In this document: positions 17,830-26,371 of the stretch, piece by piece
Layout: the number at the start of each line of letters is the position of its first letter
How positions within the stretch are numbered: the first letter of the stretch is position 1
From: Gilvimarinus polysaccharolyticus
GTDB lineage: Bacteria > Pseudomonadota > Gammaproteobacteria > Pseudomonadales > Cellvibrionaceae
Assembly (NCBI RefSeq): GCF_001187555.1
Contig: NZ_LFIJ01000002.1
Span: 1,364,545-1,428,544 of the forward strand
Direction of reading: 5' to 3'
Length of the DNA stretch: 64,000 nucleotides
Notes under the pieces: model-generated
The model's database searches: none
Told to the model about the DNA's origin: nothing
The model's input: the letters and a program-made list of their open reading frames with translations, nothing else
Translations under genes and position numbers: made by a program

Positions 17830-18683
17830 TAGCGTAATACCAGCAGTGAGATCCGCGTACGGCGGATCATCGCGGTGGTGGTTGAGCCAACAATAAAGTG
17901 ACGAATTCGTGAGTGGCCGTAGGCCCCCATAATCAGTAAGTCGATATTTTGTTGCTGCTGGTAATCGGCCAGAGCTTTTTCTGCGTCGCCCGCGACTAAG
18001 GCGGTATTGCTGTCAAAGCCGGCAGCCTTGAGGGTGGCTTGAGCTTTGGCGAGTGCTGCCTGGTTGTCTGGGGTGTCGCTACCGGCCATGACTAGATGGC
18101 AGCTGATACCTTTAAACAGCGGGCTTGCGGCTACCATCTCGATACATTTAAATCCGGTGGCACTGCCATCAAAGGCGATCATGATTTGGCTGGGGACGGT
18201 AAAGCTTTGCTGCGCGATAAGCACCGGGCAGTTCATGGTGCGAATAATGCCTTCTAGGTGGCTGCCGATATGACCGTGGGCGCTGGCGGTATCAGCGCCA
18301 CGTTTGCCCACCACCAGCATGCGGGTTTCATCTTCTAAATCTTTTAGGGTATCGAGCAGTTCGCCGTGCCGCTGGCGCGATTCTAGCTCGGCAATGCCGT
18401 GGTTGCTCACGCGCTCACGCGCCGCTTGTAACATGGCTTTACCTTGCTCCATAGCGATCTTGCTGCGGCGCTCGTCAAGGCCGGCCAGCTCTTCTAGCAG
18501 CGCTTCTTGTGAGCCTAGACCAATGGTGCCACTTAAGTTGGTATTGCTTGGGTGCGGTAAATTGGCCAGCACATGCAGCAGGCTTAAAGGGGCGCCCATT
18601 TGTTTGGCAGACCAAGCCGCGTAATCACAGATGGCTTGGGCATATTGTGAATCGTCGATGCAAGCGATAACTTTATTGCGCAT
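17829..18683 (-). CDS. Tandem universal stress protein (UspA type)
   Basis: A 284-residue protein made of two Usp domains (about 1-140 and 145-284). The second has an intact ATP-binding motif, G-x2-G-x9-G-S/T (MGAYGHSRIRHFIVGST); the first has 'VVGKRG...GSHLEG', a looser version. I chose ATG 18683 (MRNKVIACIDDS) because AAGGA lies upstream and it begins directly with the first beta strand; an in-frame ATG eight codons earlier lacks a ribosome site. It lies directly behind the SulP transporter gene; Usp proteins often occur with or fused to SulP carriers, which suggests control or stress-linked use of the transporter. Confidence 0.88.
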   Translation of the reverse strand: MRNKVIACIDDSQYAQAICDYAAWSAKQMGAPLSLLHVLANLPHPSNTNLSGTIGLGSQEALLEELAGLDERRSKIAMEQGKAMLQAARERVSNHGIAELESRQRHGELLDTLKDLEDETRMLVVGKRGADTASAHGHIGSHLEGIIRTMNCPVLIAQQSFTVPSQIMIAFDGSATGFKCIEMVAASPLFKGISCHLVMAGSDTPDNQAALAKAQATLKAAGFDSNTALVAGDAEKALADYQQQQNIDLLIMGAYGHSRIRHFIVGSTTTAMIRRTRISLLVLR

Positions 18684-18713
18684 TGGAGTATCCTTTTTAT
18701 TGGCCATTAGCGG

Positions 18714-20198
18714 TTAGTGACCCATAAGTTGGTCGATTGCTTCGGGTTTGTCGTGTACCGCAAAGCGATCGACTAACGTGGCGCTGGCTTCATTGAGACC
18801 GATCAGTTCGACTTCGGTGCCATCGCGACGAAACTTAAGTACCACCTTATCCAGTGAGCTAATAGCGGTAATGTCCCAAAAATGAGCGCGGTGCAAATCG
18901 ATGGTAACTTTATCCACCGCTTCTTTGAAATTAAAGCCTGCGATGAACTGCTCGGCCGAGGTGAAGAATACTTGGCCGATGACTTGATAGCTGCGGTGCT
19001 CACCGGCTTCGTCAATCGTGCTGCCAATGTAGAGAATGTCGCCCACTTTGCGGGCAAAAAACAAGGCGCTAAGCAGTACACCTAACAGTACGCCTAAGGC
19101 CAAGTTATGGGTGGCAACCACCACGGCGACAGTACTTACCATCACAATGGAGGAGCTTTTAGGGTTACTGCGCAAGGCCGCGACAGATGACCAGCTAAAG
19201 GTACCAATGGATACCATAATCATCACCGCTACCAGCGCGGCCATAGGAATTTGTGCTACCCAGTCGCCTAAAAACACCACCAATATCAGCAAAAATACGC
19301 CGGCAATTAAGGTCGATAAGCGGGTGCGGCCGCCGGATTTAACGTTGATAACCGACTGTCCGATCATGGCGCAACCGGCCATGCCGCCCAAAAAGCCCGA
19401 GGCGATGTTGGCGGTGCCTTGACCGACACATTCACGGTTTTTATTACTTTCGGTGTCGGTTAAATCGTCGACAATGGTCGCTGTCATCATCGACTCAAGC
19501 AGCCCCACGACGGCCATAGTGATGGCGTAGGGAAAGATGATTTGCAGTGTCTCAAAGTTAAGCGGGATATCGGGCAGTAAAAATATTGGCAGGCTGTCGG
19601 GCAGCTCACCCATGTCGCCCACGGTGCGGACATCGATGCCAAAATAGATGGCGACAATGGTTAGGCTGACAATACACACCAGAGGTGAAGGTACTGCGCG
19701 AGTGATATAGGGCAGTAAATAAATAATACCCAGACCTGCGGCCAGCAAAGCAAAGACGGACAAGGTGGCATTGGCGCCGGTGATCTCGGGCAATTGTGCT
19801 AAAAAGATCAAAATTGCCAAAGCGTTAACAAAACCGGTCACAACCGAGCGTGAGACAAAGCGCATCAGCCCGCCCAACTTAAATAACCCGGCAATAATCT
19901 GAAACACCCCGCACAGGACCGAGGCGGCCAGCAGGTATTGCAATCCGTGGTCTTTTACCAAGGTGACCATTAGCAGTGCCATGGCGCCAGTGGCGGCCGA
20001 AATCATAGCCGGACGACCACCCGTAAATGCAGTCACAAAGGCAATACAAAAAGAGGCGTATAAGCCCACCTTGGGATCGACACCGGCAATAATAGAAAAA
20101 GCGATAGCCTCTGGAATGAGAGCGAGTGCGACGACAGAGCCGGAGAGTACATCGCCGCGAATATTGCTAAGCCAGTGTTGGCGTAAATGGTTCATCAT
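18714..20198 (-). CDS. SulP family anion transporter with STAS domain
   Basis: A 494-residue inner membrane carrier of the SLC26/SulP family, which moves sulphate, bicarbonate or dicarboxylates by sodium or proton symport or by exchange. The transmembrane part (about 1-390) opens with '[26 protein letters not shown]', the SulP signature with its conserved P-E-A-I-A-F/Y, and contains '[24 protein letters not shown]', matching the family's second conserved block. The cytoplasmic STAS domain (about 395-494) follows. Substrate cannot be read from sequence; the closeness to BicA-like carriers makes bicarbonate possible. I prefer ATG 20198 over the upstream TTG at 20213. First gene of the operon with Usp and VanZ. 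Confidence 0.88.
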   Translation of the reverse strand: MMNHLRQHWLSNIRGDVLSGSVVALALIPEAIAFSIIAGVDPKVGLYASFCIAFVTAFTGGRPAMISAATGAMALLMVTLVKDHGLQYLLAASVLCGVFQIIAGLFKLGGLMRFVSRSVVTGFVNALAILIFLAQLPEITGANATLSVFALLAAGLGIIYLLPYITRAVPSPLVCIVSLTIVAIYFGIDVRTVGDMGELPDSLPIFLLPDIPLNFETLQIIFPYAITMAVVGLLESMMTATIVDDLTDTESNKNRECVGQGTANIASGFLGGMAGCAMIGQSVINVKSGGRTRLSTLIAGVFLLILVVFLGDWVAQIPMAALVAVMIMVSIGTFSWSSVAALRSNPKSSSIVMVSTVAVVVATHNLALGVLLGVLLSALFFARKVGDILYIGSTIDEAGEHRSYQVIGQVFFTSAEQFIAGFNFKEAVDKVTIDLHRAHFWDITAISSLDKVVLKFRRDGTEVELIGLNEASATLVDRFAVHDKPEAIDQLMGH

Positions 20199-20507
20199 GT
20201 TTTGGGTATCCAATCAGTCAATGCTAGGCAGTGCTTAGGCACGCCTATCGCATTGCTTAAATGTTCGTATAAAAATCAGGTGATCAAAGCGTGTAAAGGT
20301 AACTCGACGAGAGGCAGTTTACGGTTAACACGCGAAACAGACAGTTAGGCGGGCATACGCCTATGGTGGAGTGATCGTCGCCATAGGTTCTAATAAGGTG
20401 CGTATTAACAAGTGAGTCATTGTATTTTAAAGACGGCTGTCTATCTGGGTTGCTCAATAAAGCGCCGCAGTGTAGCAAAAAGGGCGACTTTTGTCGCGCT
20501 GGGGATG
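20199..20507. other. Intergenic region upstream of the SulP gene
   Basis: About 310 bp between mobA and the SulP transporter, both on the minus strand. It should hold the SulP promoter. I see no strong hairpin, repeat or small gene in it. Confidence 0.4.
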
Positions 20508-21128
20508 TTAGCCAATTTTGCCCAGTAGTTCTTGGGCGAGATACAAATCGGCGGGCACATTGATGTTTAAAAATGGGTCGCAGGCCTCAGAGGTAAACTC
20601 GACGACCGCGTGCGGACGCTCGGCGATCCAGTGTTGTAACCACGGAATATCGTCGCCGCTGCCAAGGGTCGCGGCAAAATCCGATAGTAGACTCTTATGC
20701 CACAGGGCAAAAACGGGCTGCATACGACCGCCGGAGCTTGCCACGATAATTTTTGTCTCATCGCTGCTGGCGGCGGCGAGCTGTTCGATTAAATTGGTGG
20801 GGAAAAATGGTGTATCGCAGGCAAAACTGGCCAGCCACTCGCTGTCACTGTTTGTGCTCATCCAACTCATAGCCGCGTGAATGCCAGCCATGGGGCCGGG
20901 GTTGTCGGCAAACACATCGGGCACCACTGGCAGCTTAGTGCGGGCAAAGCGCAAGGCATTACCATTAGCACTGAGTAACAGTTCGCTGACTTGATCGCGT
21001 GAGCGCTCGACGCTGTGGGCTAATAAGGTTTTGTCGCCCAAGGGCAGTAAGCATTTGTCACCACCACCCATGCGGCGCGCAAGGCCGCCGGCCAGAAGGA
21101 CACCTACAGGTTTTTGCGGCTGGCTCAT
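20508..21128 (-). CDS. mobA: Molybdenum cofactor guanylyltransferase
   Basis: Transfers GMP from GTP to molybdopterin to make the guanine dinucleotide form of the molybdenum cofactor. The 206 residues show the nucleotidyltransferase loop LLAGGLARRMGGGDK (11-25), ending in the key lysine, a conserved NPGPMAGIHAAM segment (about 76-87) and FACDTPFF (102-109), whose aspartate binds magnesium. Length is normal for MobA. It stands alone, with no mobB or moa genes next to it. AGGTATC precedes the ATG. The call is firm. Confidence 0.93.
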   Translation of the reverse strand: MSQPQKPVGVLLAGGLARRMGGGDKCLLPLGDKTLLAHSVERSRDQVSELLLSANGNALRFARTKLPVVPDVFADNPGPMAGIHAAMSWMSTNSDSEWLASFACDTPFFPTNLIEQLAAASSDETKIIVASSGGRMQPVFALWHKSLLSDFAATLGSGDDIPWLQHWIAERPHAVVEFTSEACDPFLNINVPADLYLAQELLGKIG

Positions 21129-21411
21129 GATACCTCGAATTTGTAGAAATAAGCGCCAATTATACGGTGGCTAATCGTTGCGCGGTAGCCATTTGTACCT
21201 GTGAATTCACAATTCGTCCAGTGCTGCTATAAGTATAGAGCGGCTATCGGTCTTACGGCTCCATTGGCCTATAAATTAATGCTATTGATTTCATTCTTAC
21301 AATTAATTTTACTAATGCGGTGTGGTGCTTATACTAAGGTCATTGTGTTGAATTGAGTTTCTATCATAGATTCAGCGTGTTACTGCTAAACCTCGTAAGG
21401 AAAACGCAACC

Positions 21412-22860
21412 ATGAATAAAACGACATTAACAACCTCCGCCGGCGCCCCCGTCACTGACGACAACAATAGCATTAGTGCGGGTGAACGCGGGCCGCTTAC
21501 ATTCGATAATCATTATTTATTTGAAAAACTGGCACATTTTAATCGTGAGCGAATTCCTGAGCGGGTTGTCCATGCCCGTGGCACGGGAGCCTATGGAACC
21601 TTTACGTTAAATAGCAGTTTGCAGGATCACACCATTGCCAGCTTTTTACAGAAAGTCGGTGAGCAGACCGACGTTTTTGTGCGCTTTTCTACCGTCGGGG
21701 GTGGGCAGGATTCTAGCGATTACGCTCGCGATCCGCGCGGTTTTGCGGTTAAGTTCTACACTAATCAGGGCAACTTTGATGTGGTGGGTAACAATACGCC
21801 GGTGTTCTTTTTACGTGACCCAATAAAGTTTCCCGACTTTATTCACTCACAAAAGAAAAACCCGCGCACTAACTTACCCGATCCGCAGGCTGTGTTTGAG
21901 TTTTGGGCCAACCACCCGCAATCGTTGCATCAAATGACAATTTTGATGAGTGACCGGGGTATTCCCGCCAGCTACCGTCATATGCATGGTTTCAGCTCAC
22001 ACACCTTAAGTTTTTGGAATGCTAAGGGTGAGCGCGTGTGGGTTAAATGGCATTTTAAATCGAACCAGGGGATTAAAACCTTAACCGATGATCAGGCCAT
22101 GAAGCTTCCGGCGTTTGGTGCGCAACAGGATTTAGTCGAGGCGATTGATCGCGGCGATTACCCAAGCTGGGCGGTGAAACTGCAAATTATGACCGAGGCG
22201 CAGGCCGAGAGTTATCGTATCAATCCGTTTGATTTGACCAAGATTTGGCCGCATAAAGATTTTCCTTTGCAAGAGGTGGGCACGCTGGAGTTGAATCGCA
22301 ATGTACAAAACTATTTTGCCGAAACAGAGCAGGCGGCATTTGCGCCGAGCAACTTGGTACCAGGCATAGGCGCCTCACCAGACAAAATGTTGCAAGCGCG
22401 GTTGTTGGCGTATCAAGATGCGCAGCGCTATCGTGTCGGGGTAAACCATAACCAGTTACCGGTGAATAGCCCGCGTTGCCCGGTTAACAATTATCAGCGC
22501 GACGGCCAAATGACCGGCTGTCCTTATAGCGGTGGTAGCGTGCAAGGCTCTGGGGCAAACTTTTATCCTAACGATCGTGCCGCAGAAGGTGCGCCGGATG
22601 TGAGCAATCACGTACCCGAGCCGCCATTGGCTTTGTCGGGTGCCGCGGCGACACACTATGATACCTCGGACGATGATCACTATACTCAGGCGGGCGACTT
22701 GTACCGTTTGATGAGCGATGATCAAAAGCAGCAGCTGGTGGGCAACATTGTCGGCGGCTTGAGTCAGGCCGACGATTCAGTGCAAGAGCGTATGGTGGCC
22801 TTGATTAGCCGTTGCGATACTGAATACGGTGCTCAGGTGCAGGCGGCACTTAACGCCTAA
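21412..22860 (+). CDS. katA: Haem catalase
   Basis: Breaks down hydrogen peroxide to water and oxygen. The 482 residues belong to the small-subunit monofunctional catalases: catalytic histidine in RVVHARGTGAYG (H54), catalytic asparagine in VVGNNTPVFF (N127) and the haem-ligand tyrosine in RLLAYQDAQRYRVG (Y334). No signal peptide. It has a good AAGGAAA site before the ATG. A TATACT at 21330 with a weak TTTACT 16 nt upstream could be its promoter; I could not recognise an OxyR site with confidence. It ends in a strong terminator. Whether it is katA or katB of a named scheme cannot be settled here. Confidence 0.95.
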   Translation: MNKTTLTTSAGAPVTDDNNSISAGERGPLTFDNHYLFEKLAHFNRERIPERVVHARGTGAYGTFTLNSSLQDHTIASFLQKVGEQTDVFVRFSTVGGGQDSSDYARDPRGFAVKFYTNQGNFDVVGNNTPVFFLRDPIKFPDFIHSQKKNPRTNLPDPQAVFEFWANHPQSLHQMTILMSDRGIPASYRHMHGFSSHTLSFWNAKGERVWVKWHFKSNQGIKTLTDDQAMKLPAFGAQQDLVEAIDRGDYPSWAVKLQIMTEAQAESYRINPFDLTKIWPHKDFPLQEVGTLELNRNVQNYFAETEQAAFAPSNLVPGIGASPDKMLQARLLAYQDAQRYRVGVNHNQLPVNSPRCPVNNYQRDGQMTGCPYSGGSVQGSGANFYPNDRAAEGAPDVSNHVPEPPLALSGAAATHYDTSDDDHYTQAGDLYRLMSDDQKQQLVGNIVGGLSQADDSVQERMVALISRCDTEYGAQVQAALNA

Positions 22861-22887
22861 GGCGCACATTTGTTTTGCTCGTTGAGG

Positions 22888-22920
22888 ATACCCGCCGCCT
22901 TTGGCAGCGGGTATTTTTTT
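22888..22920 (+). terminator. Intrinsic terminator after the catalase gene
   Basis: ATACCCGCCGC pairs with GCAGCGGGTAT (one mismatch) around a 5-nt loop and is followed by seven T. It separates katA from pdxH. Confidence 0.88.
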
Positions 22921-23010
22921 GCTTGCGAAACAATCGTCTAAACTTTATCGGTACTCGGCGCGTATAATAACAACTCAATTAAAAGCGGTTAGACCAAGAA
23001 AGGCTCGGTA

Positions 23011-23673
23011 ATGAATCAAGACCCTAAGCAGCAGCAAAAACTTGAACAGATGCGGCGCGAGTACACACGAGGTGGTTTGCGTCGTGATGATTTAACCGGT
23101 GACCCACTGGCGCAGTTTCAGCGCTGGTTTGATGAGGCCGTGGCGGCCGAACTTGGCGACCCTACGGCCATGGTGTTGGCAACGGTTGCCGAGAGTGGTC
23201 AGCCGTCGCAACGTATCGTACTGCTTAAGCGTCTAGACGAACGAGGCTTTGTGTTTTACAGCAATCGGGCGAGTCGCAAAGGTGGCGAATTGGCGCACAG
23301 TGGGTTAGCAAGCTTGTTGTTCCCTTGGCACCCGCTGGATCGACAGGTCAAAGTAGCGGGACGGGTTGAGGTATTAGGGCAAGATGATGCGGAGGCTTAC
23401 TTTGCCTCGCGTCCTCGTGAAAGTCAGCTAGCAGCTTTAGCCTCACAACAGAGTGAGGTGATTGAATCGCGCGCCGCACTGATGGCGGATTTTGAGGCTC
23501 TTACGGCGCGTTACGCTAACCGGCCGATACCGCTGCCGCAACATTGGGGTGGTTACCGAATCGTGCCTACCGAGGTAGAGTTTTGGCAAGGCGGCGCGCA
23601 TCGCCTGCACGACAGTTTTCGTTACTCCCAGCAAGACTCTGGCGAATGGCGAATTGATCGACTCGCGCCATAA
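23011..23673 (+). CDS. pdxH: Pyridoxamine/pyridoxine 5'-phosphate oxidase
   Basis: FMN enzyme that makes pyridoxal 5'-phosphate from the pyridoxine or pyridoxamine phosphates. The 220 residues show the family's N-terminal 'MRREYTRGGLRRDDL', the FMN-binding 'PSQRIVLLKRLDERGFVFYSN' block (about 68-88), SRKGGELA, 'ASRPRESQLAALASQQS' and the C-terminal signature 'VEFWQGGAHRLHDSFRY'. AAAGG lies 7 nt before the ATG. Together with pdxA in this window it belongs to the DXP-dependent vitamin B6 route. The genome segment shows no other B6 gene beside it. Confidence 0.96.
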   Translation: MNQDPKQQQKLEQMRREYTRGGLRRDDLTGDPLAQFQRWFDEAVAAELGDPTAMVLATVAESGQPSQRIVLLKRLDERGFVFYSNRASRKGGELAHSGLASLLFPWHPLDRQVKVAGRVEVLGQDDAEAYFASRPRESQLAALASQQSEVIESRAALMADFEALTARYANRPIPLPQHWGGYRIVPTEVEFWQGGAHRLHDSFRYSQQDSGEWRIDRLAP

Positions 23674-23708
23674 AACGTGTAATAGATAAAGGTGCGATTA
23701 ACACTGTT

Positions 23709-24683
23709 ATGACATTACCTACAGCGATGCAAGCACAGGTTATTGTTCATCGCCAGTTGCAGCTGCAAACGCTGGAGTGCCCGCGCGCAGCTGCCGGACA
23801 GGTGCTGATTCGCGTTGCCGCGGCAGGGGTAAATCGCCCCGATGTGATGCAGCGCCAAGGTTTATACCCAGCCCCAGAGGGCGCTTCAGAATTACCTGGG
23901 TTAGAGGTTGCGGGCACGGTCGTCGAATGCGGTGCAGGTGTTAGCCGCTGGAAAATCGGTGATCGGGTGTGTGCGTTGGTTAACGGTGGTGGCTACGCCG
24001 AATACTGTGTCGCACCGGTCGGTCAAGTGTTGCCGGTGCCACAGGGGTTTAGTTGGGAGCAGGGCGCGGCACTGCCCGAAACGTTTTTTACCGTTTGGCA
24101 CAATGTGTTTCAACGCGGAGCGCTACAGGCGGGTGAAACTTTATTGGTGCATGGCGGTACCAGTGGTATAGGTACCACTGCCATTATGTTGGCCCGCGCG
24201 TTTGATGCGCGGGTAATATGCACGGCCGGTAGCGATGAAAAATGCCAAAAAGCGCAAGCCATAGGTGCTGACATTGCTATTAATTATCGCCGCGATGATT
24301 TTGTCGCGCGGGTAAAAGCAGAGGGTGGCGCCGATGTTATTCTCGATATGGTGGGCGGCGATTATATTGCCCGCAATATTAAAGCGGCGGCAGTCGATGG
24401 GCGTATTGTCAATATCGCTTATTTGTCGGGCAGTCGGGTTGAGCTGGATTTTATGTCGGTGATGCTTAAGCGTTTAACCCTAACGGGCTCGACTCTTCGG
24501 GCGCGCTCGGATGAGGTGAAAGCCGCACTTGCCAAAGAGCTGGAGCAACATGTTTGGCCGCTTTTAAATCGGGCTGTTGTGACCCCAGTGATGGCGGCAG
24601 AGTTTGCGCTAGCCGAGGCGAATCAGGCTCACGAACTGATGGAGTCTAGCCGTCATGTCGGCAAAATTGTGCTGACCCTATGA
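23709..24683 (+). CDS. NAD(P)H quinone oxidoreductase, PIG3-like zinc-free MDR
   Basis: A 324-residue medium-chain dehydrogenase/reductase of the quinone oxidoreductase branch. It has the N-terminal GroES-like fold with VNRPDVMQRQGLYP (41-54), 'GLEVAGTV' and the nucleotide-binding loop VHGGTSGIGTTA (147-158). The catalytic-zinc cysteine and histidine of alcohol dehydrogenases are missing. The N-R-P-D-V-x-Q-R-x-G-x-Y-P-x-P pattern is typical of the PIG3 (TP53I3-like) subgroup, which reduces quinones with NADPH. It follows pdxH by 35 bp on the same strand and may be cotranscribed. The physiological substrate is unknown. Confidence 0.88.
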   Translation: MTLPTAMQAQVIVHRQLQLQTLECPRAAAGQVLIRVAAAGVNRPDVMQRQGLYPAPEGASELPGLEVAGTVVECGAGVSRWKIGDRVCALVNGGGYAEYCVAPVGQVLPVPQGFSWEQGAALPETFFTVWHNVFQRGALQAGETLLVHGGTSGIGTTAIMLARAFDARVICTAGSDEKCQKAQAIGADIAINYRRDDFVARVKAEGGADVILDMVGGDYIARNIKAAAVDGRIVNIAYLSGSRVELDFMSVMLKRLTLTGSTLRARSDEVKAALAKELEQHVWPLLNRAVVTPVMAAEFALAEANQAHELMESSRHVGKIVLTL

Positions 24684-24747
24684 TGCGCTACTCTCTTCTT
24701 GGCTAACCCGGCACAGTCTTAATAATAAAGAACAATAGGGAAGTTTT

Positions 24748-25953
24748 ATGAGTCAATCTGACCCCCGCCCGTTGGCTGGCATTCGGGTTATTGAGTTCGG
24801 CCAATTAATTGCCGGCCCTTTTGCCGGTTGTTTACTGGCTTATTTTGGCGCCGAGGTTATTAAAGTTGAACCGCCCGGTAAAGGTGATCCGATTCGTGGT
24901 TGGCGCGCGCTAGACGATGGTACCTCGTTTTGGTGGCGCAGCATTGGTCGCAATAAAAAGAGTATTACTCTCGATCTTAAATCAGAGCGGGGCCGTGAGC
25001 TGGCGTTGGATTTAATGCGTGACGCCGATGTGGTGATCGAAAACTTCCGCCCAAGTGTGATGGAGTCGTGGGGTTTGGGCCCCGATGATGTTAAAGCACT
25101 AAATCCTGCGTTGGTGTACACGCGCATATCCGGCTATGGCCAAACGGGCCCTTACGCGGCCAAGCCTGGGTTTGCCTCGGTGTGTGAGGGGGTTAGTGGT
25201 TTTCGTTACGTGAATGGCCACCCCGGTGATGCACCAGTGAGGCCCAACTTAAGTATTGGTGATTCTATCGCCGGATTGCATGCGGCCTTTGGTGTGGTGT
25301 TGGCATTGCTTGGACGCAAACGCAGCAACGCTGAAGTCGGTCAGGTGGTCGACGTAGCACTGTATGAGTCTATGTTTAATTTAATGGAGGGAGTCATTCC
25401 CGAATACTCTGGGGCAGGTATCGTGCGCGAGCCCTCGGGCAGTACCGTTACCGGCATTGTCCCTACCAATACCTATCGCTGTTTCGATGGCAAGTATGTC
25501 GTTATTGGCGGTAACGGAGATTCGATTTTTCAGCGTTTAATGACGGCCGCCGGGCGTCCTGATATGGCGGCTGATCCGCGTATGGTCGATAACGCCGGAA
25601 GGGTTAAGTGCGAAGAGGAGATCGACCGTGCCTTGGCGAGCTGGTGTGCGGGCAAAGACAGCGCTGCAGTGTTGGCCGAGCTAGAAGCGGCCCGTGTACC
25701 GTCTGGTCCTATTTATAGCGTTGCCGATATGTTTACCGACGAGCACTTTAAAGCCCGTGGAATGTTTGAGCGGGTAGAAGTTAATGGTAAGGCGCTGGAT
25801 ATCCCTGCCATCGTGCCAAGGTTGACCGATACCCCGGGGCGTACCGACTGGCCCGGAGCTGAGGTGGGTAGCCATACCGCTGCTGTTTTACAGGATTTAC
25901 TGGGGTTAACTCCCGCCGCTATAGCTCAGCTGCGTCAAGACGGTGTTGTGTAA
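24748..25953 (+). CDS. CaiB/BaiF (class III) CoA-transferase
   Basis: A 401-residue family III CoA-transferase, which moves CoA between carboxylic acids through a mixed-anhydride intermediate. Conserved parts are GIRVIEFGQLIAGPFA (11-26), 'FGAEVIKVEPP' (33-43), 'ENFRP' (98-102), 'ISGYGQTGPY' and the catalytic aspartate in NLSIGDSIAGLHAA (D172). Donor and acceptor acids are not predictable. It has an AGGGAAG site before the ATG and lies 64 bp behind the quinone oxidoreductase. With the isomerase and dienoyl-CoA reductase at 13.5-15.1 kb it adds to the acyl-CoA chemistry of this segment, but it is not physically linked to them. Confidence 0.9.
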   Translation: MSQSDPRPLAGIRVIEFGQLIAGPFAGCLLAYFGAEVIKVEPPGKGDPIRGWRALDDGTSFWWRSIGRNKKSITLDLKSERGRELALDLMRDADVVIENFRPSVMESWGLGPDDVKALNPALVYTRISGYGQTGPYAAKPGFASVCEGVSGFRYVNGHPGDAPVRPNLSIGDSIAGLHAAFGVVLALLGRKRSNAEVGQVVDVALYESMFNLMEGVIPEYSGAGIVREPSGSTVTGIVPTNTYRCFDGKYVVIGGNGDSIFQRLMTAAGRPDMAADPRMVDNAGRVKCEEEIDRALASWCAGKDSAAVLAELEAARVPSGPIYSVADMFTDEHFKARGMFERVEVNGKALDIPAIVPRLTDTPGRTDWPGAEVGSHTAAVLQDLLGLTPAAIAQLRQDGVV

Positions 25954-26371
25954 ACAGAGATAGCCATAACTTATTCGCCTTAAATTCAAAGAGCGATCCT
26001 TCTGTATTTGCCTTAAACCGGGCGGCTTTATAACGGCTGCCAACAATCCTCACGGCAAATCGATCAAGTCTGCAAAATAGCCCTAACCAATTGAAAGTAA
26101 AGCCAATAATCGATCAGCTTTAAAGGCTGTAGCGGTGGCAGAGTCTCGAGTTATTTACATACGCTTGACAACGTTGTCCTGGGTGAGTAAAACTTCTATC
26201 TTAGCTTGTCTAAAAGTGTGATATTTACTAACATTCTTGGCGTACTTTACGGACGGAGCGCGGTGCGAATTTTAGCTAGGGTAAGCGGTATTCATTAGTA
26301 GGCTAACAGCGCAAGTGCAGTGAGTGTTTCGGTCCATCAACAAAAATAATATAAATAGAGGTTAGGTGGCT
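25954..26371. other. Regulatory region upstream of the TonB receptor
   Basis: About 420 bp without a gene. It holds the promoter and palindromic operator at 26165-26193 listed separately, followed by a leader of about 170 bp. I see no hairpin resembling a riboswitch in that leader. Confidence 0.5.
26165..26193 (+). promoter_or_regulatory. Putative sigma-70 promoter overlapped by a LacI-type operator palindrome
   Basis: A consensus -35 TTGACA (26165-26170) is followed after 17 nt by TAAAAC (26188-26193), a fair -10. Overlying the -35 is a perfect 12-bp palindrome GACAACGTTGTC (26167-26178) with a central CG, the usual shape of a LacI-family operator. A repressor bound there would block RNA polymerase. 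LacI-type control of TonB receptors for sugars is common in this kind of bacterium; the regulator itself is not in the window. The palindrome is seen; its function is inferred. Confidence 0.55.
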
